Assembly: GCF_947498015.1 (NCBI RefSeq)
Contig: NZ_CANMIR010000009.1
Location: forward strand, 1 to 64,000
DNA length: 64,000 nucleotides
Direction: 5' to 3'
Source of the DNA: an uncultured Neptuniibacter sp.
GTDB taxonomy: Bacteria; Pseudomonadota; Gammaproteobacteria; Pseudomonadales; Balneatricaceae
In this document: piece after piece, positions 53,570-63,549 of the stretch
Numbering within the stretch: the first letter of the stretch is position 1
How the letters are laid out: each line of letters starts with the position of its first letter
Program-made: the position numbers and the translations under genes
The notes under the pieces: model-generated
The model's database searches: none
The model's input: the letters and a program-made list of their open reading frames with translations, nothing else
What the model was told of the DNA's origin: nothing

Positions 53570-55525
53570 ATGAGTAATGATCGTTCAACCACACCTTTGA
53601 GTGTGGAGGATGTCAGAAAAAACTACCTGCTTCAGGGCGAAGTTCCCTCGGGTGTATTACGCAGCGAGATTGAAGATTCCTGGCAGAGAAGTATCGAAGC
53701 CGGTCTGAGCTGCAAAGCTTCACTCGAACTGGAGAACTTGTCGAGTGATGGTGTGGCGGATCTTAAAGATAAGAACCGTAGCCTGATTGAAGCGGCACAT
53801 CCGGAAGTGAAGCAGTTGGTAGAGCATTTCTCACGAGAAGGTGGCTTAGCCATTCTTGCCGATGCTGATGCCATGATTCTGGGTGTGAAGGGTGAGAAGA
53901 GGTTTTTGGACAGTGCAACCCGACACGCACTTGAAGCGGGTGCCAACTGGAATGAACAGGTTCGTGGTACTAATGCGGTAGGAACTGCAGTGGTAGAGCG
54001 AGCACCGGTGATGATTAAGGGGCATGAACATTTTCTTGATCGGGTCGGAAATTTATCGTGCAGTTCGGCCCCTATTACAAGCGCCCAGGGTGAGGTGATC
54101 GGCGTTCTTGATCTGACCTCGCCAACGGATAATCGTGAACTACCTCCCAATCTCAGCCTGGTTCAGCAGGCGGTCCGCTCGATAGAAAATCGAATGTTCT
54201 CTGGTCAGTTTCAGCAACAGATCGTTCTGAGTGTGCATGCGCGTCCTGAATATCTTCGCTCCTCTTGGCAGGGGATGTTGGCGATGGAGTTAGATGGACA
54301 TATACAGGCCGCTAACGAGCAGCTATGTCAACTGCTGGGACGGAAACGGGAACAGCTCTTAGGCAAAAATCTGGAGGAACTGTTCGGCGTTCGTCCTGAA
54401 GTCCTGCTAACGGATCTCCATCGTAAAGGGCGGGGTCAGTTACATACCCGCGGCGGCGATTTTGTATGTGAACTGCTTCACTTTCCCAATAGTTTTCCGA
54501 TGGGTATCTCGAGGTCACAGCACAAACAAGTCCGCGCCAAAGCTGATCCTGCTCCACTCCATGCACCCGACCTGAACGAACTGGCTGGGCAGGATCCACG
54601 TCTGCAGAAAGGGGTTCGCATGGGCAGTCGGGCGCTGGCACATGAGCTGCCTGTGCTAATCCAGGGAGAGACAGGAACGGGTAAAGAGGTGATGGCTAAA
54701 TCACTTCATCTGGATAGCCGTCGAAGCTCTGGCCCCTTTGTCGCGGTCAACTGCGCGGCCATACCGGAAGGCCTGATCGAGTCAGAACTCTTTGGTTATC
54801 GTGAGGGGGCCTTCACCGGTTCCCGTAAGGGAGGTATGACAGGCCGACTGGAACAGGCACATGGGGGTACGCTGTTTCTGGATGAGATCGGTGATATGCC
54901 GCTAGCGATGCAGGCTCGGTTGCTGCGAGTGCTGCAGGAGCGTTCTATTGCGCCGTTGGGTGGTGGTGAAGAGATCGCTTTGGACATTGCGGTTATCTGT
55001 GCATCGCACAGAGACCTGAAGGCGCTGGTGGCAGATGGGCAGTTCAGGGAAGATCTCTACTACCGTCTGAATGGGGTATGCCTGAGGATACCTGCGTTTA
55101 GGGATCGTACCGATAAGAGAGACTTTATCCACCAGTTTTTACAGCAGCTTACCCCTGATGGTCGTCAGATTGAGCTTTCAGAGACATTGATGCAATCGCT
55201 GCTAGCTTATCAATGGCCGGGCAATATACGCCAGTTGGAAACGACTCTACGGGTTGCGATCGCCTTTATGGAGCCTGATGAGGTGAGTATTGATAGTCGC
55301 CATATCAGTGATGACTTTTTGGAGGAGCTGAATGGTTCCGGGATACTGAAAACCTCTTTAGGCGGTGTAAAACCAGCACCCGCCAATGGAGCGCTCAAAG
55401 ACTCTGAACTACAGATCGTACAGTTAGTGGTCGAGCAGTGTGAAGGCAATATTTCAGCGGCTGCCAGCCAGTTAGGTATTAGCCGTGCGACGTTATATCG
55501 CAAACTCAAGCAGCTAACCAGCTAA
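53570..55525 (+). CDS. Sigma-54-dependent transcriptional activator (AcoR-like)
   Basis: A 651-residue enhancer-binding protein. The N-terminal GAF-type sensor domain covers about residues 60-210, a PAS-like segment about 230-300, and the AAA domain has Walker A GETGTGKE (366-373). The sigma-54 contact loop reads GAFTGS (413-418) instead of the usual GAFTGA. A Fis-type HTH ends the protein (GNISAAASQLGISRATLYRKLKQL). It is probably the regulator of the two sigma-54 promoters at the amine dehydrogenase locus. Confidence 0.92.
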   Translation: MSNDRSTTPLSVEDVRKNYLLQGEVPSGVLRSEIEDSWQRSIEAGLSCKASLELENLSSDGVADLKDKNRSLIEAAHPEVKQLVEHFSREGGLAILADADAMILGVKGEKRFLDSATRHALEAGANWNEQVRGTNAVGTAVVERAPVMIKGHEHFLDRVGNLSCSSAPITSAQGEVIGVLDLTSPTDNRELPPNLSLVQQAVRSIENRMFSGQFQQQIVLSVHARPEYLRSSWQGMLAMELDGHIQAANEQLCQLLGRKREQLLGKNLEELFGVRPEVLLTDLHRKGRGQLHTRGGDFVCELLHFPNSFPMGISRSQHKQVRAKADPAPLHAPDLNELAGQDPRLQKGVRMGSRALAHELPVLIQGETGTGKEVMAKSLHLDSRRSSGPFVAVNCAAIPEGLIESELFGYREGAFTGSRKGGMTGRLEQAHGGTLFLDEIGDMPLAMQARLLRVLQERSIAPLGGGEEIALDIAVICASHRDLKALVADGQFREDLYYRLNGVCLRIPAFRDRTDKRDFIHQFLQQLTPDGRQIELSETLMQSLLAYQWPGNIRQLETTLRVAIAFMEPDEVSIDSRHISDDFLEELNGSGILKTSLGGVKPAPANGALKDSELQIVQLVVEQCEGNISAAASQLGISRATLYRKLKQLTS

Positions 55526-55529
55526 CCAC

Positions 55530-56921
55530 TTACAGCGTGGTTGGCTGATCGCTGGATCTGTTCTTTTCGTTCAATGCCAATTGTTCGAGGGAGGAGGCTT
55601 CGATCTTTGCGAGGTACGATTTTAACTGACGTTTAAACGCGTTTTTCTTCTTACCTGTAAGCGAAACTGCAATAGGGATTTTCGCTGTCATCGCGTTGAC
55701 CGGGCGACCATTCTTATGCAGCTCAAAATGCAGGTGTGGCCCCGTTGATCGACCCGAGTTTCCAGACTGGGCGATCTTTTGGCCACGCTTCACCCGTTGT
55801 CCTTTGATTACATACGATTTGTTGAGATGCAGATAACGGGTTTTATAACTTTGCCCATGTTTAATCTCAATATAGAGCCCCGCGTACTTATGACGAACAA
55901 CTCGGGAGACAACGCCATCTCCGGTCGAGACGACGGGTGAGCCTTTACGCATCGCAAAGTCGGTACCGTTATGAGGACGAATCAGACCTGTCACCGGATG
56001 GCGGCGGCGGGGATTATAGTGTGAAGAGAGACGGTATTTACCATTAAAAGGATAGCGCTGGAACGCTTTTTCTAAATTCCGGCCCTTCTCATCGTAGTAG
56101 TTATCTTCAAACAGGAATGCGCTGATGTTGTGGCGGTTCTTTATTCGGATCGCCTGAACCTGGGTGTTGCCTGTTGCTTCACCATCTACATACTGGCGGG
56201 TCACTAGTACTTCAAACTTATCACCACGCTGAATATCACGGCGGAAATCAACACGCTGTTTCAGAACCTGTGTGATGGATTGTGCTTCAGCTTTGCTCAA
56301 GCCCGCCTTCTGTCCTGAACCGGTAAAGGTATAGAGGATCTCCCCCTGTACCAGGGACTCTTTCCAATCTCCTTCCAGACGAACCTCTTCAAACTCAAAG
56401 CCTTCCGCCTCTTTACGTTGATACACGACTTTATGGGCCAGATTGAACTGCAGTTCAAAACGTTTAAGTTGATGCTCCTCTTTCTCGAAGACGAGAGTGT
56501 GCCCAGGCATCAGGTTATCCAGAGCGAGAACATTGAGGTCTGCTTCCAAGAGTTGATACATGGTTTTTTGAGGTAGCTGCAGGCGTTCAAAGATGGAGCT
56601 TAGCGTGTCACCTTTGCGTACGATGTACTGGTAGCTATTACCGCCCTGTGCAACGGCAGGTACGAGCAGGGTTTCAGATTCGGGCACCTCATCAAACGCC
56701 CACGGAGCCTTCAGTTGTCTGATGCTTAACTCAGGGCTATCTATGACAGGGGCTTCAGTATCGATCAGGTGATCTAACGAGAGGGTATGCGCCGCAGTAT
56801 CCTCTTTACCAGAGGGGAGCAATGCCGCGATGAGAAGCAGTGCTGCAAGCGCAGCCAAGGTCTTCTGATGGAGCGCTGGCAGGGCAGTAACAAACAATTT
56901 TGAGGCTGAAATCCAGCGCAT
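55530..56921 (-). CDS. Murein DD-endopeptidase, M23 family (MepM-like)
   Basis: A 463-residue cell-envelope peptidase. An N-terminal membrane anchor or signal lies at about residues 18-40, then an OapA/LysM-like part (YIVRKGDTLSSIFERLQL, about 98-115). The C-terminal M23 LytM domain has zinc ligands in HNGTDFA and the HLHFEL motif. It cleaves peptidoglycan cross-links. It ends only a few bases from the convergent activator gene. Confidence 0.92.
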   Translation of the reverse strand: MRWISASKLFVTALPALHQKTLAALAALLLIAALLPSGKEDTAAHTLSLDHLIDTEAPVIDSPELSIRQLKAPWAFDEVPESETLLVPAVAQGGNSYQYIVRKGDTLSSIFERLQLPQKTMYQLLEADLNVLALDNLMPGHTLVFEKEEHQLKRFELQFNLAHKVVYQRKEAEGFEFEEVRLEGDWKESLVQGEILYTFTGSGQKAGLSKAEAQSITQVLKQRVDFRRDIQRGDKFEVLVTRQYVDGEATGNTQVQAIRIKNRHNISAFLFEDNYYDEKGRNLEKAFQRYPFNGKYRLSSHYNPRRRHPVTGLIRPHNGTDFAMRKGSPVVSTGDGVVSRVVRHKYAGLYIEIKHGQSYKTRYLHLNKSYVIKGQRVKRGQKIAQSGNSGRSTGPHLHFELHKNGRPVNAMTAKIPIAVSLTGKKKNAFKRQLKSYLAKIEASSLEQLALNEKNRSSDQPTTL

Positions 56922-57062
56922 CAAGCGAAACCGTCTCTGAGAATGAACATGATTTCCGTCCGATAATAAATGATTTGTTCCGGAAAGGCCCGTTCTTACC
57001 TAGGGTTATCGACTATTTTGTCCGGAATATAAGGCAATTATGGTGAAATCAGACAAAGCTTT

Positions 57063-57733
<671 letters not shown>

Positions 57734-57793
57734 GGTTGGCTTAAAGGTACACTGCGCGGTCTTTCAATACCCCAAAATTTCCGAGGTTTGCCC

Positions 57794-58012
57794 ATGGCAC
57801 GAGTTACCGTTGAAGATTGCCTGGAGAACGTAGATAACCGTTTCCAGCTGGTTATGGTTGCTGCTAAGCGCGCACGTCAGCTGGCTACTGGCGGTAAAGA
57901 AGCAAAAGTAGAGTGGGAAAACGATAAGCCTACTGTTGTTGCTCTACGTGAAATTGCAGAGGGTCACACTGACCGTACTGTACTGGACGAAATCGAACAC
58001 GATTAAGCGTCC
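57794..58012 (+). CDS. rpoZ: RNA polymerase omega subunit
   Basis: A small omega subunit that begins [20 protein letters not shown] and helps assemble RNA polymerase. GAGG lies 7 bases before the ATG. The reading frame ends in EIEHD followed by TAA near 58006. It sits between gmk and spoT as in most gammaproteobacteria. Confidence 0.93.
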
Positions 58013-58027
58013 CGATCGTTTTACTGC

Positions 58028-58059
58028 AAACGCCTCGCTATCCAGCGGGGCGTTTTGCT
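58028..58059 (+). terminator. Terminator after rpoZ
   Basis: The stem AAACGCC-CGCT pairs with AGCG-GGCGTTT around an ATCC loop and is followed by GCTTTT. Confidence 0.85.
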
Positions 58060-58163
58060 TTTAATCCATGGTATTAATACCCGATTAGATCTTTTCCTAC
58101 CCGCCGGAATGCGGCATCATCAGGGGTAGAGCGCATATACTGTCTTGTAGTACCGGAGGGGCA

Positions 58164-60296
58164 ATGCCAACCATAGACGCACTTTCTCAACGATTAGATG
58201 ATTACCTGGATCCCATGCAGATTCAGCAGGTGCGTCGTTCCTATTTTTATGCTGAACAGGCCCATGATGGACAGAAACGTAAAAGTGGTGAGCCCTACGT
58301 AACACACCCTCTGGCAGCAGCGAATATTCTCGCTGAGCTGCGGATGGACCATCAAAGCCTGATGGCCGCGATGCTGCATGACGTGATTGAAGACACCGAG
58401 ATCAACTACGAAGGGATTGAATCCCAGTTTGGCAAATCCGTAGCGGATATAGTGGATGGGGTATCCAAGCTAACTCACCTTGAATTTGAAACCAAAGCTG
58501 AGGCCCAGGCCAGCAACTTCCAGAAGATGGTGTTGGCAATGGCTGAGGATATCCGGGTGATTCTGGTGAAACTGGCGGACCGGTTACACAATATGCGCAC
58601 CCTGGGGGCGATGCCTCCGCATAAACAGCGCCGTATCGCTCGTGAAACATTGGATATCTATGCCCCAATAGCAGCGAGACTGGGGATGAGGGATGTTCAG
58701 GTCGAACTGGAAGATCTGGCGTTTCAGGCGCATTTCCCGATGCGTGCAAAGCATATCCGCCGTGCGGTTGTTCAGGCGCGAGGGCAGCGTAAAGATGTGA
58801 TCAGCTCTATTCAGGAGACAATTGAAAAACGTCTTCAGAAAGAGGGGCTGAACGGACAGGTCTCTGGTCGTGAAAAGCACCTTTACAGCATCTACTCGAA
58901 GATGAAAGCGCAGCGTAAGTCGTTTTCAGAAATTATGGATGTCTTTGCCTTTCGGGTCGTAGTTGATTCAGTCGATGATTGCTACCGAACTCTGGGTGCC
59001 GTCCATAATCTCTACAAGCCGGTTCATGGCCGGTTTAAAGACTATATCGCGATTCCCAAAGCAAACGGTTACCAATCCCTGCACACGGATCTGTTTGGTG
59101 CGCGTGATATTACGATTGAGGTTCAGATCCGTACCCATGAGATGGATGCTGTAGCCAGTCAGGGGATCGCGGAACACAGTCACTATAAAAATGACGACGA
59201 GGAAGACCGTTCCGAGAGCGCGCTGGGGAGTTACAAACGTGCGCGTAAATGGGTTCAGGGCCTGTTGGAGATGCATCAGAGTGCTGGTAACTCGATGGAA
59301 TTTATCGACAGTGTTAAAACGGATCTATTCCCTGATGAGGTATATGTCTTTACACCGCTAGGAAAAATTATGGAGCTGCCCAGTGGCGCAACCGCTGTGG
59401 ACTTTGCTTATGCGGTACACACCGATGTCGGTAACTCCTGTGTCTCCTGCCGTATCAATCGCCGGTTAGCACCACTTTCTCAGCCGCTGGAGAATGGCCA
59501 GACTGTCGAGATTATTACCACCCCCAGTGCGCAACCCAATATGGCGTGGCTAAATTTTGTCGTGACCGGTAAAGCGCGAACAGCTATTCGCCACTATCTG
59601 AAAAATCAGCAACGCCATGAATCGGTTGAACTGGGGCAGCGCCTGCTGAATCAGTTCCTGGCAAATTATGGCGCAACACTCAACGATATCGACCCATTCA
59701 AACTACGTGAGCTGTTGCAGGAAGCTGAGCTGAACTCACTGGAAGATCTGCTGGAAGATATTGGTCTGGGCAACCGCATGGCCTATGTGGTGGCACGCCG
59801 ATTACGACCCGATGAAGATATGGAGAAAACTGAGGATCAGGATCGCCTGAGTCGCCAGAAGCCTCTGTCGATTAAAGGCACTGAAGGTATGGTGCTCCAC
59901 TATGCGAAGTGTTGCCTGCCAATCCCGGGCGATAAGATTATCGGTCATATCAGTACAGGACGTGGATTGGTGATTCACCAGACGGAGTGTCGAAATATCG
60001 GCTATCTGCGTGATGATCCGGAGAAGTGTATCTATCTGGAGTGGTCGGATAATCAGGATGAAGAGTTCAGCGTAAACCTCAGTACCGAAGTGGAGTCACA
60101 TCGCGGCATTATTGCGGAGCTGGCGACCACCGCTTCAAGCGTTGGGGCGGATGTGGTCTCGATCGATATCAGTGAACATGAGGGCCAATTGGCGCATGTG
60201 CATATGGAGGTTACCGTTGAGGATCGGATTCATCTGGCCCGTGTGATGAAAAAACTGCGCCGTTTGAAAAGTGTTAACCGGATTACCCGAGATTAG
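58164..60296 (+). CDS. spoT: Bifunctional (p)ppGpp synthetase/hydrolase SpoT
   Basis: A 710-residue RSH protein. The HD hydrolase domain carries AMLHDVIEDT (about 71-80). The synthetase domain follows, then TGS (VYVFTPLGKIMELPSGATAVDFAYAVHTDVG) and a C-terminal ACT domain. It sets the stringent-response alarmone level. GGAGGGG lies before the ATG, and a TATACT box at 58137-58142 is a possible -10. It ends 17 bases from the convergent ggt. Confidence 0.96.
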   Translation: MPTIDALSQRLDDYLDPMQIQQVRRSYFYAEQAHDGQKRKSGEPYVTHPLAAANILAELRMDHQSLMAAMLHDVIEDTEINYEGIESQFGKSVADIVDGVSKLTHLEFETKAEAQASNFQKMVLAMAEDIRVILVKLADRLHNMRTLGAMPPHKQRRIARETLDIYAPIAARLGMRDVQVELEDLAFQAHFPMRAKHIRRAVVQARGQRKDVISSIQETIEKRLQKEGLNGQVSGREKHLYSIYSKMKAQRKSFSEIMDVFAFRVVVDSVDDCYRTLGAVHNLYKPVHGRFKDYIAIPKANGYQSLHTDLFGARDITIEVQIRTHEMDAVASQGIAEHSHYKNDDEEDRSESALGSYKRARKWVQGLLEMHQSAGNSMEFIDSVKTDLFPDEVYVFTPLGKIMELPSGATAVDFAYAVHTDVGNSCVSCRINRRLAPLSQPLENGQTVEIITTPSAQPNMAWLNFVVTGKARTAIRHYLKNQQRHESVELGQRLLNQFLANYGATLNDIDPFKLRELLQEAELNSLEDLLEDIGLGNRMAYVVARRLRPDEDMEKTEDQDRLSRQKPLSIKGTEGMVLHYAKCCLPIPGDKIIGHISTGRGLVIHQTECRNIGYLRDDPEKCIYLEWSDNQDEEFSVNLSTEVESHRGIIAELATTASSVGADVVSIDISEHEGQLAHVHMEVTVEDRIHLARVMKKLRRLKSVNRITRD

Positions 60297-60313
60297 CACC
60301 GCAGGAAACGGAC

Positions 60314-62110
60314 CTATTCACCGAGTGCGAGGCCTTCCCGACGGTTATCCACCGCACTTTCCCAACCACCGGCAGGTAATCGCCTAACGCCGTGTAAACC
60401 GCTATTCAGATCCCTGACTTTAATCGTATGACCCAGTGCCTCTAAGGGGGCTTTGAGCTGCTCGGCGGTTGTTCCCACTTCCAGCTCTGTCAGTCCATTT
60501 CTGTTACTGATATGTGCTTGGTTGACGACCTGTTGAAGCGGAAGGTCGCTGTTCAGCATGAGTAGAATACTTTGGGCTACGTAGTTGATGATCCGACTGC
60601 CACCGGGGGAACCGATCGTAGCGTGAAGTTTTCCCTCTGAATCGAAAATCATAAAGGGGGACATCGAACTGCGGGGTCTCTTACCCGGTTGAACCCTGTT
60701 GGCGATGATGCGCCCTTTACTGATCGCCTTGAAGGAAAAATCGGTCAGCTGATTATTCAGTAAAAAGCCCCCGACCATCAGAGTGGAGCCAAAAGCCATC
60801 TCAATACTGGTGGTCATTGAAACAGCATTACCCCACTGATCGACCACAGTGAAATGGCTGGTGGAGGGTAGCTCCGGTGATTGATCATCGGCCTGATGAG
60901 TGGAGATATACGCAGGCACCCCCGGTTTTGCCGTACCGATATCGATATCTGTTCTGATCAGTGCCGCACGGGCTTCGAGGTAACCTGGTTCCAGCAAGCC
61001 CTCCACAGGAACGGGGACGAAATCACGATCAGCCAGATAACGAGCTCTATCTGCGTAGGCTAGGCGAGAGGCTTGAGTAAACAGGTGATTAAAATGAACG
61101 CCAGCCGGGTCTAACGTCTCCAGAGGGTAACCCTCCAGCAGTTTTATTATTTGGAGAACAGTCACCCCCCCGGATGTTGGCGGAGGGAATCCACACACCC
61201 TGAACGTTTTATAAGGGAGGCAAAGGGGGGAGCGCTCTTTGGCCTGGTATTGTTGCAGATCAGTTTGATTCAGGAGGCCAGGGTTATCAGCCACGGATTG
61301 TACATGTGTGGCGATCTGCTGCGCCAAGGGCCCCTGATAAAAAGCGTCACCTCCCTGATCAGCAATCTGTTTAAACGTTGAAGCCAGTTCAGGGTTAGTA
61401 CGATTAAATCCAACAGGTAGAGGGGAGCCATCCTCAAGGTAGAAATAGCGACGGGCTTCAGGGTAGCGGTTCAACCCCGGATTAATGCCGCTGGCAATCA
61501 GTTTATGTAGCCGCGGACCCACTCTGAATCCCTGTTGAGATCGTTCAATACTCTTCTCATACAGCACCTCCCATGGCAATCTCCCATGGTGAGAGTGTGT
61601 TAGCTCCAGCATTTTCAGGACCCCGGGGGTACCTACTGAGCGTCCACCAACCAACGCTTTTATCCAGGGCATCGGCTGTTGCTCTTCATAGAAAAGCTGA
61701 TGGTCGGCGTTTATTGGAGCTGTTTCTCTACCATCATAGGCGTGCAGCTTTTTCTGTTGTTGATCCCAGTAGAGCATAAAAGCTCCACCACCAATGCCAG
61801 AAGACTGGGGTTCAACCAGGGTAAGCATCGCCTGGATCGCAACCGCGGCATCAGCGGCGCTGCCTCCGCGTTTCAGAATATTAAGGCCCGCTTCGGTTGC
61901 CAGCGGGTGGGCGGTAACCACGAGTGACTTTTGAGATACAACATTCCGGTCATTCTGTAAGCCTGTAGCGCTTTCCGGGGCAAGATCTTCGTCAACTGCA
62001 TAGGCAGGGATAGCTGAGCAGGCGTAAGTGATCAGAAAAAGACAAGAGATTGCTTGAAATTTCGAGTGAATTTCAGTGATAAACGATTTAAATAGTGAAT
62101 ATTTGATCAA
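60314..62110 (-). CDS. ggt: Gamma-glutamyltranspeptidase
   Basis: A 598-residue periplasmic Ntn hydrolase that splits glutathione and other gamma-glutamyl compounds. The N-terminal signal ends near AYA (about residue 38). The self-cleavage nucleophile is Thr417 in STSHFTVVDQWGN. GSPGGSRIINYV and the GGG.T motif are present. The start is TTG 62110 with GGAAAG upstream. Confidence 0.94.
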   Translation of the reverse strand: MIKYSLFKSFITEIHSKFQAISCLFLITYACSAIPAYAVDEDLAPESATGLQNDRNVVSQKSLVVTAHPLATEAGLNILKRGGSAADAAVAIQAMLTLVEPQSSGIGGGAFMLYWDQQQKKLHAYDGRETAPINADHQLFYEEQQPMPWIKALVGGRSVGTPGVLKMLELTHSHHGRLPWEVLYEKSIERSQQGFRVGPRLHKLIASGINPGLNRYPEARRYFYLEDGSPLPVGFNRTNPELASTFKQIADQGGDAFYQGPLAQQIATHVQSVADNPGLLNQTDLQQYQAKERSPLCLPYKTFRVCGFPPPTSGGVTVLQIIKLLEGYPLETLDPAGVHFNHLFTQASRLAYADRARYLADRDFVPVPVEGLLEPGYLEARAALIRTDIDIGTAKPGVPAYISTHQADDQSPELPSTSHFTVVDQWGNAVSMTTSIEMAFGSTLMVGGFLLNNQLTDFSFKAISKGRIIANRVQPGKRPRSSMSPFMIFDSEGKLHATIGSPGGSRIINYVAQSILLMLNSDLPLQQVVNQAHISNRNGLTELEVGTTAEQLKAPLEALGHTIKVRDLNSGLHGVRRLPAGGWESAVDNRREGLALGE

Positions 62111-62185
62111 GAGCTTTGCTTTCCCTAAGTGTTGCTAATAATCTACTATTTACATTGACCCAAGACTAGGTGTGGAGAGAGTAAA

Positions 62186-63496
62186 TTGTCTGTAGGCGTT
62201 AGAGTTCTGGAAAACAGTGGTGAACTACCACAGTATCGGCTGGTGTTACTGCATGATGCTGCTGGCAAAGTACTGGCACTTTTACCGGCTACATCACTGC
62301 TTAATTTGGTTGCCATTTGGAAGGAAACCGGGCGTCAGTTACAACCGATACGTGGTGAAGATGCGGTTCGTTACTTCAGTCAGGATGCGCTCAAATACCC
62401 CGAAGGGCAGGCGAAGCTGCTGTCGTTGAAACTGTTACTCTCCCCCGATGCGCAACAGCATCCACAACTGGAGCTGGTGGAGCCTCACTCAGGGCTGAGC
62501 TTCAATGTCATAGCGGAGCAACTGAAGGCAGGGAAAAACTGTAATCTAGCTTTGACTGCTGAGGAGATCTCCGCGGTACAACCGTCCGGTGATGATGTTA
62601 CCGTAATCACAAAAGCGGTAGAGCGGTTCACGGCACTGCGAGTTAAACAACGTCTTGAAGATACACTGGGACTGCCTTCGTTATCGCCTACTCTGAAGAA
62701 GATTGTCGAGTTACGTTCTGATCCAGAAGCGGGCGTAAATGATCTGGTGCCTGTGGTACGTATCGACCCCAGTCTCTCCGCTCAGGTGATGAGCTGGGCT
62801 GCCTCTCCTTATTATGCGGCTCCGGGGCATGTCAGCTCGATCGATGATGCGGTGATCCGGGTACTGGGTTTCGATCTGGTCATTAACATGGCACTCGGTA
62901 CTGCGATGGGCAAAATGCTGAAAGTACCAGAGGAGGGACCGCGAGGAGGCACCCCTTACTGGTTACAGTGTGTCTACAACGCGGCGTTGGCGGAAAAGCT
63001 CTGTCGTGCGATGCCGGAGAGTGAAGAGCGCCCTCTGCCAGGACTGGTTTATCTGGCGGCACTGCTACACAATTTTGGCTACTTGGTGTTAGCACACCTG
63101 TTTCCCCCGCATTTTGCATTGCTCTCACGTTATATTGAAGCTAACCCTCATTTCCCACTGGATTCAGTTGAACAGCAGGTGTTGAGCGTTACACGAGAAC
63201 AGATAGGCAGCTGGCTGCTCTCCAGTTGGGACCTGCCTGAGGAAGTTTCTACCGCGATACGCCATCAGAATGAACCTGATTATTCTGGAGCGCATTCTGG
63301 CTATATCAAGGTGCTGTATATGGCAAACCGTTTATTGCGTCAGCAGAAACTCAGTGATGGGCCACTGGAAGAGATCCCGTCTGAACTCTATGCAGAGTTG
63401 GGCTTGAGGGAGGAGGATGTGGCAAAAATGGTCCGTAGCCTGATGCAAAATGATGAGGATATCCGAGAGTTAACCGCGTTACTTGGAGACGCTTGA
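62186..63496 (+). CDS. HDOD-domain protein with N-terminal YbaK-like domain
   Basis: A 436-residue protein. Residues 1-135 resemble a YbaK/aminoacyl-tRNA deacylase-like fold, and residues about 155-360 form an HDOD domain (LPSLSPTLKKIVELRSDP, IDPSLSAQVM, SIDDAVIRVLGFDLVINMAL). HDOD proteins act in signalling. The start is TTG with GGAGAGA 6 bases before it. It is divergent from ggt. The exact role is unknown. Confidence 0.85.
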   Translation: MSVGVRVLENSGELPQYRLVLLHDAAGKVLALLPATSLLNLVAIWKETGRQLQPIRGEDAVRYFSQDALKYPEGQAKLLSLKLLLSPDAQQHPQLELVEPHSGLSFNVIAEQLKAGKNCNLALTAEEISAVQPSGDDVTVITKAVERFTALRVKQRLEDTLGLPSLSPTLKKIVELRSDPEAGVNDLVPVVRIDPSLSAQVMSWAASPYYAAPGHVSSIDDAVIRVLGFDLVINMALGTAMGKMLKVPEEGPRGGTPYWLQCVYNAALAEKLCRAMPESEERPLPGLVYLAALLHNFGYLVLAHLFPPHFALLSRYIEANPHFPLDSVEQQVLSVTREQIGSWLLSSWDLPEEVSTAIRHQNEPDYSGAHSGYIKVLYMANRLLRQQKLSDGPLEEIPSELYAELGLREEDVAKMVRSLMQNDEDIRELTALLGDA

Positions 63497-63505
63497 ACTT
63501 CTCAT

Positions 63506-63537
63506 AAAAAAACCGCCAGATGATGGCGGTTTTTTTT
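63506..63537. terminator. Bidirectional terminator between HDOD gene and ABC-F gene
   Basis: The stem CCGCCA/TGGCGG has a GATGA loop, A run before and eight T after. Confidence 0.92.
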
Positions 63538-63549
63538 AGCTTTGAAAGC

